Counted from the first letter of the stretch, positions 18,794-27,783 are shown. The stretch: 64,000 nt of DNA from Paucidesulfovibrio longus DSM 6739 (GCF_000420485.1 NZ_ATVA01000011.1:434001-498000); one strand, 5' to 3'. The notes: generated by a model not told the origin, from the letters alone. Program-made: numbers and translations.

Positions 18794-19939
18794 ATGATCA
18801 GCGAACGCTACCACCGCAAGCCGCCTTTCCAGGCCTGGGACAAGGTCGTCTCCGCCGCCATCGCGGCCCTGATTCTGCTGGTGGTGCTGGCAGAAGCCGC
18901 CTCGGCGGTGAGGCTCAAGGACATTTCCTCCATCAGCGGCATGCGCGACAACGAACTGGTGGGCTACGGCCTCGTGGTCGGCCTTTCCGGCACGGGCGAC
19001 GGAACCAACTCCAATTTCACCATCACCTCCATGCGCAACATGCTCGACAAGATGGGGGTCGAGGTCAACGCGGACAACCTGCGGCCCAAGAACGTGGCCG
19101 CGGTCATGGTCACGGCCAAGATGCCCGTCACGGCCCGTCCCGGCTCCCCCCTGGACGTGACCGTCTCCTCCATCGGCGACTCCAAGAGCCTGCTCGGCGG
19201 CATGCTGCTGATCACCCCGCTCAAGGGACTGGACGGCAAGGTCTATGCCGTGGCCCAGGGATCGCTGACGCTCGGCGGATACACCGTTTCCGGCAACGCG
19301 GCCACGGCCCAGCAGAACATCGCCACAGTGGGCCGCATTCCCAGCGGGGCCATCGTGGAGCGCGAGGTTCCCTTCCGCTTCAACGAGCAGACCTCCCTGA
19401 CCATCAATCTCTCGGTCCAGGATTTCGGCACGGCCATGCAGGTGGTCAACCGCATCAACGCGTCCCTGGGCGGACCTTTCGCCAGCGCACGCGACGCCTC
19501 CACCGTGCACCTGGAGGTTCCGCAGAAGTACCAGGGCAACATGGTCCCGCTGATGGCCTCCCTGGAAAATCTGGACATTTCCCCGGACAGCAAGGCCCGC
19601 GTCGTGGTGGACGAGAAGACCGGCACCATAGTGCTCGGCAACGACGTGCGCCTCTCCCGCGTGGCCGTGGCCCACGGCAACCTGCAAATCGTGATCTCGG
19701 AATCCCAGCAGGTCAGCCAGCCCGGCCCCTTTGCGGAAAACGCGCAGACCGTGGTCACCCCCCAGACAGACATCGGCATCACTTCGCAGAACAACCGCCT
19801 GATGCTCATGGAGGGCGCGACCCTTCAGGAGCTGGTGGACGGGCTGAACGCCATCGGCGCCTCCCCGCGCGACCTGATCTCCATCATCAGGACGCTCAAG
19901 GCCGCGGGCGCGCTCTACGCGGACCTGGAGGTCATCTAA
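18794..19939 (+). CDS. flgI: Flagellar P-ring protein FlgI
   Basis: FlgI forms the periplasmic P ring around the rod. The 381-residue precursor has an N-terminal export signal (residues 15-38), then [35 protein letters not shown] and [12 protein letters not shown]. The C-terminal [19 protein letters not shown] follows. All are FlgI signatures. An AAGGAGG site precedes the ATG. The stop codon is 1 bp before flgJ. Confidence 0.97.
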   Translation: MISERYHRKPPFQAWDKVVSAAIAALILLVVLAEAASAVRLKDISSISGMRDNELVGYGLVVGLSGTGDGTNSNFTITSMRNMLDKMGVEVNADNLRPKNVAAVMVTAKMPVTARPGSPLDVTVSSIGDSKSLLGGMLLITPLKGLDGKVYAVAQGSLTLGGYTVSGNAATAQQNIATVGRIPSGAIVEREVPFRFNEQTSLTINLSVQDFGTAMQVVNRINASLGGPFASARDASTVHLEVPQKYQGNMVPLMASLENLDISPDSKARVVVDEKTGTIVLGNDVRLSRVAVAHGNLQIVISESQQVSQPGPFAENAQTVVTPQTDIGITSQNNRLMLMEGATLQELVDGLNAIGASPRDLISIIRTLKAAGALYADLEVI

Positions 19940-19940
19940 C

Positions 19941-20639
19941 ATGACGGGCATCGGAGACATCGCGGCCATGGACGTGCAGATGGCCAACGCAAAGGCCAGC
20001 GACCAGGAACTCATCCGCTACAAGCAGCGCATGGACAGCCTCAAGCAGCGGCTTCAGGGCGCTCCGGACAAGGAACAGCAGCTCCAGAAGGCCTGCCGCG
20101 ACTTCGAGGCCGTGTTCATCGGCAAGCTCTGGGAGCAGATGCGCAAGACCGTGCCCAAGGGAGAAATGCACTCGCAGCAGGAAGACATGTATCTCTCCAT
20201 GTTCGACCGGGCCTTTTCGGAACAAATGGCGGATTCCGGCGGCATCGGCCTCTCCAAGATGCTTTACGACCAGCTCGCTGCCCGGCTCAAGACGACGAGC
20301 GGAGAGACGCTGCCCGGCAACGCCGAGATCAAGCCTCTGGCGCGCAACGGCAAGCCCGACATCAAGACCCTGGAAGAGGCCGCCCTCGACACGCGCCTCG
20401 ACCGCGGGCCGGAACCGGCCACGCCTCCCGAAACATCGGCCCCCCTGGAAGCGGGGGAAATGTCCGTGGGCGGCGGCGAAGCCCCTGCGGACGCGGGCGT
20501 CAAGCAAGGCGAAACCTCCGCTGCCGGCCTGGGCTCCCTGAGCCAGGCCGAGGTCGATTCGCGGCTCGACCGCCTGGCGCGGGACATCGGCATGCGCCGG
20601 ACTGCGAATCCTGGCCGGATACTTGCACATTACAAGTGA
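19941..20639 (+). CDS. flgJ: Rod-binding protein FlgJ (no muramidase domain)
   Basis: The N-terminal half (residues about 35-110) is the Rod-binding domain: LQKACRDFEAVFIGKLWEQMRKTVPKG and YLSMFDRAFSEQMADSGGIGLSKML. This domain caps the growing rod. E. coli FlgJ carries a C-terminal peptidoglycan hydrolase; here residues 125-232 are low-complexity Pro/Ala/Gly-rich sequence ending in a short helix, so the muramidase is absent. A separate hydrolase must open the cell wall. Length is 232 aa. Confidence 0.9.
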   Translation: MTGIGDIAAMDVQMANAKASDQELIRYKQRMDSLKQRLQGAPDKEQQLQKACRDFEAVFIGKLWEQMRKTVPKGEMHSQQEDMYLSMFDRAFSEQMADSGGIGLSKMLYDQLAARLKTTSGETLPGNAEIKPLARNGKPDIKTLEEAALDTRLDRGPEPATPPETSAPLEAGEMSVGGGEAPADAGVKQGETSAAGLGSLSQAEVDSRLDRLARDIGMRRTANPGRILAHYK

Positions 20640-20715
20640 AGCTCCCTCCGGCCGCTTGTGCGGTTGGGTGAAATAAGCTTTTACGACAGTATGTTAAAAA
20701 GGTTCGGGGAAAATC

Positions 20716-21198
20716 ATGTTGCATCGGCTTAAGGAAAATTTAGCCCGCCAGGGAAAGGCCATGCTCCTTCTGCACGTTCTGCTGGAGGAAGAATTTTCCC
20801 GTCTCCAGGACCGTGATTCGCGCGGCGTCTCCCCGCTGGAATTGTCCATCCAGGAACTCATGCGCCAGCTCATGCGCGAGCGTGAGGATCTTTCCCGCAC
20901 GGTGGGAATCCTCTCGGAAGGCAAGGCCCGGAAGGTTCGTGAACTCCTGCCGCTGCTCGCGGCGGAAGATCGGGCCGGGATCGAGGCGCAGCTCAAGACC
21001 CTGGACGACGACGAGCAGCGCTGCGCCAGACAGGCCTCCCGCAACCAGCAGCTCGCCCTGGCCCTTTTCGAGCAGAGCAGCAAGCTGCTCAACTACATGC
21101 ACTCCAAGCTCAAGCCTACGCGCGTCGAGGGTTACTCCGCGAGAGGGCGCTATGCCTCCAAGCCCGGTGAATCGCGACTGGTGCGGGGGACGCTGTAA
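20716..21198 (+). CDS. flgN: FlgN-like hook-associated protein chaperone
   Basis: A 160-residue, mostly alpha-helical protein immediately before flgK. FlgN is the export chaperone for FlgK and FlgL. The sequence has the FlgN-type helical pattern (LLLHVLLEEEFSRLQDRD, LSIQELMRQLMREREDL) and a C-terminal segment (LFEQSSKLLNYMHSKLKP) that would contact FlgK. Sequence conservation in this family is low, so the call rests on pattern plus position. The stop TAA overlaps the flgK ATG by one base. Confidence 0.8.
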   Translation: MLHRLKENLARQGKAMLLLHVLLEEEFSRLQDRDSRGVSPLELSIQELMRQLMREREDLSRTVGILSEGKARKVRELLPLLAAEDRAGIEAQLKTLDDDEQRCARQASRNQQLALALFEQSSKLLNYMHSKLKPTRVEGYSARGRYASKPGESRLVRGTL

Positions 21199-23324
21199 TG
21201 TTCGGAGCCAATTCCATTCTGGACATGGGCCGTTGGGCCTTGTTCGCCTCGCAGGCGCAGCTCCAGGTTTCCGGCGAGAACATCGCCAACGTGAACACCG
21301 TGGGCTACTCCCGCCGCAGCGTGCGTTTGGAAGAAGGCATCAGCATCGATTACAGGCCGGGGCAGATGGGCACGGGCGTCCGCGCCGCCGAGGTCGTGCG
21401 CCACTTCGACAAGTTCGTGGAGACGCAGTACCTGGAGCAGGCCACCATGCGCGACCGCTGGGGCACGCTCCATTCCTCCCTCCAGACCGTCGAGACGCTC
21501 TTCAACGAGGCCAACGGCGTGGGCATCAGCGACTCCATTTCCGGGTTCTTCAATTCCTGGAACGACCTTTCCCAGCGGGCCGACGACTACGGCACCAGAA
21601 GCGACCTTTTGGAGAAGTCCCTGACCCTGACCTCGACCCTGCATACCGCGAACAGCAACCTCGAGCAGATGCAGCAGCGGATCGAGGAACTCATCACCAA
21701 CGATGTGACCAACGCGAACACGATCATCCAGAAGATCGCGGATACGAACAGGAACATCAACATCCACGAGAACCTCGGCCAGAACGCGCCCAACAGCCTC
21801 TACGACGAGCGCGCCCAGCTCGTGCGCGATCTCAGCGGCATCATCGACGTCTACACCCTGGACAAGGGCAGCGGGGATTTCGCCGTGCTGACCAAGGGCG
21901 GCCAGACCCTGGTGGACGGCTACGAACATTTCGCTCTCGAATTCGGCGCGCCCCAGACCGTCAAGCAGGTCCAGGAAGGCTCCAATTTCGACGGCACGGC
22001 CTATTTCACGGGCAACGACAATTACGAGTACACGCTCGAAGTGCTCTCGGACGGCGTGGTGGGCAGCGCGGCAACGCCCAACGTGGCCACGTTCCGCGTC
22101 TCCCTGGACGGCGGGGCCACCTGGCTCCAGGACGAGGACGGCTCGACCAAGATTTTCGAGGCCAGGCCATACGGCCAGGAAGTGGCGGCCAACGACCTGG
22201 GCATCTATTTCGGCGCCACGAGCAACGCGCGGACCATGCCCGTCAACCAGATGAAGACGGGCGACACCTTCACGATCATCCCGCAGCGGGGACTCTACTG
22301 GGTGCAGAACACCTCCCACAAGGAGAACATCACCCCGATCATCCGCTTTACGGGCATGGACGAGGAGCAGCGCACCACGGGCGGCAGCCTCGCGGCCTAC
22401 TTCAACTTCCGCGACGCCTACGTGGGCAAGTATCGCGACAAGCTCGACGCGTTCGCCGAAGCCACGATCTGGGAGGTCAACCGCAGGCACAGCCAGGGAG
22501 CCGGGCTGGAAAAGTTCACCTACGTGGACGGCACCTACGCCGTGGACGATCCGAACCGCGCCCTGGGCAGCGACTCCTCCGGCCTCTACTTCGGCAGCAA
22601 GCTCGAATCCGGCAGCGTGATGGTCTACGTCTACAACAAGGACACCGGGCTTCTGGCTTCCAGCGCGGCCCTGGACTTCTCCGACGCTCCGGGCCAGCAG
22701 AATTTCGATCCCGACACGCACAGCCTCAACGACGTGGCCGACGCCTACAACCGCAGTTTCGGCGACCATCTCACGGCCAGCGTGGTCAACAACCGCCTGC
22801 GCATCGAGGCCAAGGACGGCAAGGAATTTCTCTTCGGCGCGGACACGGCCGGATTGAACGCGGCCCTGGGCGTGAACACCTTCTTTACCGGAACCGATGC
22901 CGGGAACATGGAGGTCAACGTCAGGGTCGCCGGGGACCAGGATTTCCTCTGCGCCGGGCACGTCAACGGAGCCGGCGAGATGAACGCCGGGGACAACTCC
23001 ACGGCCATGGCCATGGTGGCCCTCCAAGACACGGACGTCAGCATCTATACGGTGCAGGAAGGCCGCACCAGCCAGTCCCTGCTCGACTACTACAACGGCA
23101 TCGTGGGCGGCGTGGGCGCGGACGTGAACACTGCCAAGTTCAACAGCACTTATCATTCGACCATGGCCGGCGATCTCAACGACCGGCAGCAGGAAGTCTC
23201 CGGCGTGAACCTGGACGAGGAAATGGCGAACCTGATCCGTTATCAGCACTCGTACACGGCGGCGGCCAAGTTGATCACCACGGCGGACCAGATGCTGCAA
23301 ACCGTCTTGTCCATGAAGCCGTAG
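21198..23324 (+). CDS. flgK: Flagellar hook-associated protein 1, FlgK
   Basis: FlgK is the first junction protein between hook and filament. The 708-residue protein has the N-terminal axial motif (ALFASQAQLQVSGENIANVNTVGYSRR), a QYLEQATMRDRWG segment and the C-terminal SGVNLDEEMANLIRYQHSYTAAAKLITTADQMLQTVL. It is longer than E. coli FlgK (547), owing to expanded central domains (about residues 270-620) that would be surface-exposed. It starts on the last base of flgN and is 13 bp before flgL. Confidence 0.95.
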   Translation: MFGANSILDMGRWALFASQAQLQVSGENIANVNTVGYSRRSVRLEEGISIDYRPGQMGTGVRAAEVVRHFDKFVETQYLEQATMRDRWGTLHSSLQTVETLFNEANGVGISDSISGFFNSWNDLSQRADDYGTRSDLLEKSLTLTSTLHTANSNLEQMQQRIEELITNDVTNANTIIQKIADTNRNINIHENLGQNAPNSLYDERAQLVRDLSGIIDVYTLDKGSGDFAVLTKGGQTLVDGYEHFALEFGAPQTVKQVQEGSNFDGTAYFTGNDNYEYTLEVLSDGVVGSAATPNVATFRVSLDGGATWLQDEDGSTKIFEARPYGQEVAANDLGIYFGATSNARTMPVNQMKTGDTFTIIPQRGLYWVQNTSHKENITPIIRFTGMDEEQRTTGGSLAAYFNFRDAYVGKYRDKLDAFAEATIWEVNRRHSQGAGLEKFTYVDGTYAVDDPNRALGSDSSGLYFGSKLESGSVMVYVYNKDTGLLASSAALDFSDAPGQQNFDPDTHSLNDVADAYNRSFGDHLTASVVNNRLRIEAKDGKEFLFGADTAGLNAALGVNTFFTGTDAGNMEVNVRVAGDQDFLCAGHVNGAGEMNAGDNSTAMAMVALQDTDVSIYTVQEGRTSQSLLDYYNGIVGGVGADVNTAKFNSTYHSTMAGDLNDRQQEVSGVNLDEEMANLIRYQHSYTAAAKLITTADQMLQTVLSMKP

Positions 23325-23337
23325 GGGGAGGAGCGAG

Positions 23338-25008
23338 ATGCGAGTTTCCCAGCAGATGCTCTACGCGCACTACGTCACGAACATGAACGCTTCGTTGACG
23401 AACCTGATGGACCTGAACGTCAAGGCCCAGAGCCAGAAGCGCATCATCCGTCCCTCGGACGACCCCGTGGGCATGGAGCGCGTGCTCGACCACCGCGACG
23501 CCATCCGCACGCTGGGCCAGTACAAGGAAAACATCAGCACGGCCAAGGGCTGGCTCGGTCGCTCGGATTCCACCCTGACCCAGGTTTCCGCGCTGATCAC
23601 CCGCGCCAAGACCCTTGCGGAGCAGGGAGCCACGGGCACCTACGACGAGCAGAACCGCGAGCAGATCAGCTACGAGCTGCGCTCCATCTTCGATCAGCTC
23701 GTGGAGATGTCCAACATGGAGTTCGAGGACAAGAGCATCTATGCCGGGCACAAGACCGATTCCAACGCCTTCGAGAAGGTGCTCTGGATGACGACCAACG
23801 ATCCGGACCTGAACGCGGACACGACCTTCAGCGTCGAGGGCAATTCGGACCGCACCGTGCTCGTGCAATATTTCGACACCACCGGGGCCACGGCGGTGGG
23901 CGACACGGTTTCCTTCGATTCCGGCAATGTGGGCGTTCGCTATTCCATCGACGGCGGCAAGACGTTCCTTACGGACGGAACCGTGAGCAACGTCGTGGGC
24001 GGCCAGGTCCGGGTGAACCTGCCCCAGAGCGGAGCCTCCGTCGTCTATTCCGGCGTGGACGCGGGCGAGGGGGTCAAGGCCAACCACCTCACCGACACCA
24101 GCGATGCCAGCGGAACCTGGGCCTGGCTGCGCCCCTCCGCGCTCTATCTCGGCGACGACATGGACGCCATCCGCGTGGACAGCATGGGCGAGGGCGTGCA
24201 GAACATCACGGCCACCGCGGCAGGCTCCTTCAACGCGAACAACACGGTCGTGCGCATCGACAACGACACGGCCGTGGGCATGGACGAGGTCATCGAGTAT
24301 TCCTACAGCCTGGACGGCGGCGCGAGCTGGGTCACGGGCAACACCACCTCGGCGGATCTGACCTCGAACCAGGCCTTGATCACCATTCCTCCGGGAGGCA
24401 TGCTGACCCTGGCTTCCAACGGCGGCAACCAACTCCAGCCCGGCGCGCAGTTCGTGATCACCCCGCGCGCCGCCTCGGTGAACGTGAACATCTCCGTGAG
24501 CGAGACCGTGCGGCTCAACGACGTGGGCAAGGACATCTTCGGCGGACTTTATCAGGATCCCGACCTTGTCAGGGCCAACGGCGGCAGCAAGCTTTCCGTG
24601 AACAGCGCGAACACGAGCGTGGTCTTCGACAACGGCTCGGGCGCAAGCACGCTGAACACCTCCAACGCCGGGTACACCAAGAACCTTTTCGAGACGGTCG
24701 GCAACCTCGTGGCTTTCCTGGAGACCAACAACCAGAGCGGCGTGCAGCGCTGCCTGGAGAGCCTGGACCGCTCGCAGCAGCAGATCCTCACTGCCGCGGC
24801 CAGCGTGGGCGGGCGGGAAAACAGGCTCACCGTGGCCGAAGGCCTCGTGGACAACCTCAAGCTGAACGAGCAGGCGCGCATGTCCAGCATCGAGGATGCG
24901 GACGTGGCCGAGCTGATGACCCAGATATCCCAGGGACAGATCGTGTACGAATCCGTTCTGCGGTCCACCTCGCTGATCATGAACATGAACCTCATGAAGT
25001 TCATCTGA
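23338..25008 (+). CDS. flgL: Flagellar hook-associated protein 3, FlgL
   Basis: FlgL is the second junction protein, flagellin-like in its coiled ends. The 556-residue product begins MRVSQQMLYAHYVTNMNASL and has the conserved KRIIRPSDDPVGMERVL. It ends in a flagellin-type C-terminal helix (AELMTQISQGQIVYESVLRSTSLIMNMNLMKFI). E. coli FlgL is 317 residues; the extra length is a central beta-rich insert from about residue 150 to 440. GGAGGAGCGAG precedes the ATG. Confidence 0.93.
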   Translation: MRVSQQMLYAHYVTNMNASLTNLMDLNVKAQSQKRIIRPSDDPVGMERVLDHRDAIRTLGQYKENISTAKGWLGRSDSTLTQVSALITRAKTLAEQGATGTYDEQNREQISYELRSIFDQLVEMSNMEFEDKSIYAGHKTDSNAFEKVLWMTTNDPDLNADTTFSVEGNSDRTVLVQYFDTTGATAVGDTVSFDSGNVGVRYSIDGGKTFLTDGTVSNVVGGQVRVNLPQSGASVVYSGVDAGEGVKANHLTDTSDASGTWAWLRPSALYLGDDMDAIRVDSMGEGVQNITATAAGSFNANNTVVRIDNDTAVGMDEVIEYSYSLDGGASWVTGNTTSADLTSNQALITIPPGGMLTLASNGGNQLQPGAQFVITPRAASVNVNISVSETVRLNDVGKDIFGGLYQDPDLVRANGGSKLSVNSANTSVVFDNGSGASTLNTSNAGYTKNLFETVGNLVAFLETNNQSGVQRCLESLDRSQQQILTAAASVGGRENRLTVAEGLVDNLKLNEQARMSSIEDADVAELMTQISQGQIVYESVLRSTSLIMNMNLMKFI

Positions 25009-25089
25009 CGCTTCCGACCGGGCGTCATGCCTGGACTTTCTGCGGGGGCTGGGGTAGACGGTTCCATCCGGGCCTGAGCCCGGCGGAAT

Positions 25090-25110
25090 CCTTGCAACAA
25101 GGAAACGGAA
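25090..25110 (+). promoter_or_regulatory. Hairpin and GGA motifs in the csrA leader
   Basis: CCTTG-CAA-CAAGG (25090-25102) forms a small stem whose 3' arm runs into GGAA (25101-25104), and a second GGAA lies at 25107-25110. GGA in or beside a hairpin near the start codon is the usual CsrA target, so autoregulation is plausible but only inferred. Confidence 0.35.
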
Positions 25111-25116
25111 GAAACG

Positions 25117-25356
25117 ATGCTGATTCTGACCCGGCGGCCCGGAGAAAGTCTCTACCTGGGCGACAACATCAAGCTCAAGGTTCTCAGCGTTCAAGGCAAG
25201 CAGATCAAGCTCGGCCTGGAACTGCCTGAGGAAATGACCGTGTACCGGGAAGAAGTCTATTTGCGGATCAAGGAACAAAACCGGCAGGCCCTGGAATGCA
25301 CAGACCAGGACCTCCTTCAGGCGGCGACGTTATGGCAGCGCAAGGAAAGCGAGTGA
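25117..25356 (+). CDS. csrA: Carbon storage regulator CsrA
   Basis: CsrA is a homodimeric RNA-binding protein that represses translation by binding GGA motifs; in bacteria with FliW it typically controls flagellin. The 79-residue protein has [20 protein letters not shown] and [21 protein letters not shown]. The conserved Leu4, Arg6 and the C-terminal VYREE RNA-contact strand are present. It lies 108 bp after flgL and overlaps fliW by 25 bp, so translation of the pair is probably coupled. Confidence 0.95.
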   Translation: MLILTRRPGESLYLGDNIKLKVLSVQGKQIKLGLELPEEMTVYREEVYLRIKEQNRQALECTDQDLLQAATLWQRKESE

Positions 25357-25778
25357 TCCGGACGCGCCTCGGCGAACGGGAAATCGCCGAGGATTCCATC
25401 GTCCGCTTCCCGCACGGTTTGATCGGCTTCGAGGACAAGCGGGAGTTCGTACTCCTCCAGGTCAACGACAGCTCGCCGTTCCTGCTGCTCCAGTCCCTCG
25501 AGGATCCGGGGCTGGGCTTGCTCGTGGCCGATCCGATGGCCTTCATCGAGGACTTCGGCGTGCGGCTGGACGGAGCGGAGAAGAAAATCCTCGGCATCAC
25601 CGGCGACGAGGAGCTGGCCGTGCTGACCACGGTGAGCATTCCCCGCAACGAGCCGGAAAAGACCACCCTGAACCTTTCCGGGCCAATCGTGATCAATACG
25701 GCGGCCCGTGTGGGAATCCAGTCTCCCCAGACCGATTCCAGCTATCCTCCCCATGTGTATCTGGCCGGGGGCCGCTGA
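25332..25778 (+). CDS. fliW: Flagellar assembly factor FliW
   Basis: FliW binds CsrA and also flagellin, forming a partner switch that lets flagellin be translated only when free flagellin is low. The 148-residue protein has the FliW pattern: [42 protein letters not shown] and [16 protein letters not shown]. The start at ATG 25332 is chosen because the domain begins soon after it. An ATG at 25296 is possible but lies deeper inside csrA. Confidence 0.93.
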   Translation: MAAQGKRVIRTRLGEREIAEDSIVRFPHGLIGFEDKREFVLLQVNDSSPFLLLQSLEDPGLGLLVADPMAFIEDFGVRLDGAEKKILGITGDEELAVLTTVSIPRNEPEKTTLNLSGPIVINTAARVGIQSPQTDSSYPPHVYLAGGR

Positions 25779-25803
25779 CGAGGCCCGCTTCGCGGCGGAG
25801 TTC

Positions 25804-25857
25804 GCATGCAACACGAAGGGCGCTTCTCCTTGGAGAAGCGCCCTTCGTGTTGCATGC
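25804..25857. repeat. Perfect 26-bp palindrome with 2-base centre
   Basis: Arms 25804-25829 and 25832-25857 are perfectly complementary across 26 bp with only TT between them. It lies 26 bases after the fliW stop codon. As RNA it would form a very strong hairpin, but no U run follows in either direction, so it is not a textbook terminator. Confidence 0.85.
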
Positions 25858-25867
25858 CGGGGATGAA

Positions 25868-25915
25868 AACCATCCAGCCCCTCCGAACCGCAGGGGCAGG
25901 AGGGGCTGGATGGTT
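25868..25915 (-). terminator. 17-bp hairpin, probable terminator of the flgM operon
   Basis: Arms 25868-25884 and 25899-25915 pair perfectly over 17 bp around a 14-base loop. On the minus strand the stem runs into TTTT (plus AAAA 25866-25869), so it can terminate the leftward flgM transcript. It may also act on read-through from fliW. Confidence 0.6.
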
Positions 25916-26009
25916 CCAGAAACAGTTGGAACATGCCGTATATAAAGAGCTTTTTATTCTACTATGGACGCAGTGCCAGACCCGGTCGTCAGGCTGTCTT
26001 TCCGGTTGT

Positions 26010-26312
26010 TCAGAGCAGCAGGCTCAGGTCGTCCCGGATGAGGTTCGCCGCAGCCTTCTTGATGTCGGGCTGGTAGGTTCCGTTGCGGACCTGCTCCTTG
26101 AGTTCCCGTACCCGGTCCGCGCGCACGTCGGAGGCGCGACCGGCTTCGGAAAGCGCCGTCCCGCGCAGGCGGGCCTCGGAAGAAAGCTGCACGGAGTCGC
26201 CAGTCTCGGAGGACTTGGAGTCCGAGGAGCTCGCGTTCTTGGCGCGCTTGGCTTCCTGTACCTTTTGCTTCGTGTAGGGATTCAGTTCCCCGACGATGTT
26301 GTTGATATCCAT
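26010..26312 (-). CDS. flgM: Anti-sigma-28 factor FlgM
   Basis: FlgM holds sigma-28 (FliA) inactive until the hook-basal body is complete, when it is exported. The 100-residue protein starts MDINNIVGELNPYTKQKV and has DSVQLSSEARLRG. The C-terminal sigma-binding helices VRADRVRELKEQVRNGTYQPDIKKAAANLI are typical of the family. The ATG at 26312 follows GGGAGG. It lies 20 bp after the DVU0524-like gene and shares its sigma-28 promoter. Confidence 0.92.
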   Translation of the reverse strand: MDINNIVGELNPYTKQKVQEAKRAKNASSSDSKSSETGDSVQLSSEARLRGTALSEAGRASDVRADRVRELKEQVRNGTYQPDIKKAAANLIRDDLSLLL

Positions 26313-26332
26313 ATTGGCCTCCCTGAGCCTGG

Positions 26333-26749
26333 TCAAAGCATGGTGTCGTCCACCTTGGCCAGGGTGATCTCCCACAACCGCTTCAGGATGCGGTTCTTTT
26401 CGTCTCCAGTCAACTCACGCGGACCGGCCTTGGTTTCCAATAGCAGCCGAACGTCCCCTCCGTCGAGGGGGTAGTCGAGCATGACCCGACTTCCGGCTTC
26501 CGTCTCCAGCTGATCGAGGATCTCGCCTATGACCGGTGAATGCGAGCCGTTTACGATCAGGTTTTCAATGATTTCCTGCGAGATGCGCTGTACGAGTTCG
26601 CGCCTTCTCGCCTCCCGCGAAATATTTATCCGGTCCTGGTCCCCGGAGGGCATCATGGCCCTGCGGAAACGGGCAAGCCGCTTTGCGCTGGTCAGCTGCC
26701 TCCCGTAAGTGTGCAGCATTCTGCGGACTTCTGCCGGACTGGTGCTCAC
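26333..26749 (-). CDS. DVU0524-family FlgM-associated protein
   Basis: A 138-residue protein starting at GTG 26749, co-transcribed with flgM. It matches what I know as the DVU0524 family, found directly upstream of flgM in Desulfovibrio. The sequence is helical and charged, with RINISREARRRELVQRISQEII in the first half and RVMLDYPLDGGDVRLLLE followed by ELTGDEKNRILKRLWEITLAKVDDTML in the second. There is no signal peptide or membrane segment. The function is unknown; conserved linkage suggests a role in FlgM handling or late flagellar gene control. Confidence 0.75.
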   Translation of the reverse strand: MSTSPAEVRRMLHTYGRQLTSAKRLARFRRAMMPSGDQDRINISREARRRELVQRISQEIIENLIVNGSHSPVIGEILDQLETEAGSRVMLDYPLDGGDVRLLLETKAGPRELTGDEKNRILKRLWEITLAKVDDTML

Positions 26750-26773
26750 AATAAAAGTTCCCTCCTGATGTAT

Positions 26774-26800
26774 GTATCGACTCGGCCCAAAAAAACTTTA
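26774..26800 (-). promoter_or_regulatory. Sigma-28 (FliA) promoter for the flgM operon
   Basis: On the minus strand TAAAGTTT begins at 26800 and GTCGATAC occupies 26781-26774. TAAA and the -10 element are 15 bp apart, matching the TAAA-N15-GCCGATAA consensus at all of TAAA and 6 of 8 in the -10. Transcription would begin close to 26767, just ahead of the GTG at 26749. Confidence 0.75.
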
Positions 26801-26922
26801 GGGGTCCGCAGGGAAAAAAATAAAAAAACATGCATCGCAGACATTGGCGCGGTGCCCGGATTTCGGCGGGCAGCTGACATTGCAGTGGCGTTTCAGCGTG
26901 AAAAAGACTATGGGGTTAGGGC

Positions 26923-27783
26923 ATGTCCAAGGCCATTCAAAGCGTACTTCTCGTCATCAAGGAAGAAAATTCCGAGGCTCGCGACCTGGCTTCCGAGATC
27001 ACGTCGTTTCTCGCGGAGCAGGGCTGCGCCGCGGACTGCTGCGAGCATCGCACGGACGCCTCCGGCGACCCCGCCGATGCGGAGTCCAGCCCGTTCGGCC
27101 TGATCCTCGTGCTCGGCGGGGACGGCACCCTCATCAGCGCGGCCCGGAGGCTCTACCGTCTCGGCGTGCCGCTGATCGGGCTGAACCTGGGGCAGGTCGG
27201 CTTCCTGGCCGAGCTTTCCCGCGAAAACTGGCGCCGACGTCTGGAACGGGTTCTGCGCGGCCAGAGCCGGGTATCGCGCCGCATGCTGCTGTCCTATCGC
27301 GTGCTCCGGGACGGCAAGGAGGCCGCGCAAGGCGTTGCCGTGAACGACATCGTCATCAGCCGGGGATCCCTGGCCAGGCTGATCCGCCTGGGCATGTATT
27401 TCGACGGCGAACCCGTGACGAGCATGCGTTCGGACGGCGTGATCATCTCCACGCCCACGGGTTCCACTGCCTACAGCGTTTCCGCGGGGGGGCCGCTGCT
27501 CTACCCGGAAACCGACGCCTACAGCGTAACCCCCATCTGTCCTTTTCTGAACGGCTTCAAACCCCTGGTCCTGCCGGCGGACAAGCCTCTTTCCGTGGAA
27601 GTCGAGTGCGACGCCAAGCGTTCGGACGTCTACCTCACCGAGGACGGGCAGGAAGTCGTTCCGCTTTCCTCCGGCGACCTCGTCATGTTCGAACGCTGCG
27701 CCCGGGAGCTGTTGCTCGTCCAGACGGGCGGCGGTACTTTTTTCTCGAGGCTGATCGGCAAGGGTTTCCTGCAAGGAGGTTGA
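26923..27783 (+). CDS. nadK: NAD(+)/NADH kinase
   Basis: NadK phosphorylates NAD to NADP with ATP or polyphosphate. The 286-residue product has the catalytic GGDGT motif (LVLGGDGTLISAAR), GLNLGQVGFLAEL, VNDIVISRG (the NE/D motif), MRSDGVIISTPTGSTAYS and the C-terminal ICPFLNGFKPLVLPAD. Length is typical. The upstream region is AT-rich, and the gene is divergent from the flgM operon. It is followed after 1 bp by the ARMT1-like gene, so the two are probably co-translated. Confidence 0.94.
   Translation: MSKAIQSVLLVIKEENSEARDLASEITSFLAEQGCAADCCEHRTDASGDPADAESSPFGLILVLGGDGTLISAARRLYRLGVPLIGLNLGQVGFLAELSRENWRRRLERVLRGQSRVSRRMLLSYRVLRDGKEAAQGVAVNDIVISRGSLARLIRLGMYFDGEPVTSMRSDGVIISTPTGSTAYSVSAGGPLLYPETDAYSVTPICPFLNGFKPLVLPADKPLSVEVECDAKRSDVYLTEDGQEVVPLSSGDLVMFERCARELLLVQTGGGTFFSRLIGKGFLQGG

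Noticed and set aside
20813-23386. An 857-codon open frame overlapping flgN and flgK in another frame
   Set aside because: Rich in Arg, Gly and His with no recognisable domain; flgN and flgK explain the DNA in their own frame.
25804-25857. The large palindrome as an ordinary rho-independent terminator for fliW
   Set aside because: No T run follows the stem on the plus strand, so the standard model does not fit; it is reported as a repeat instead.
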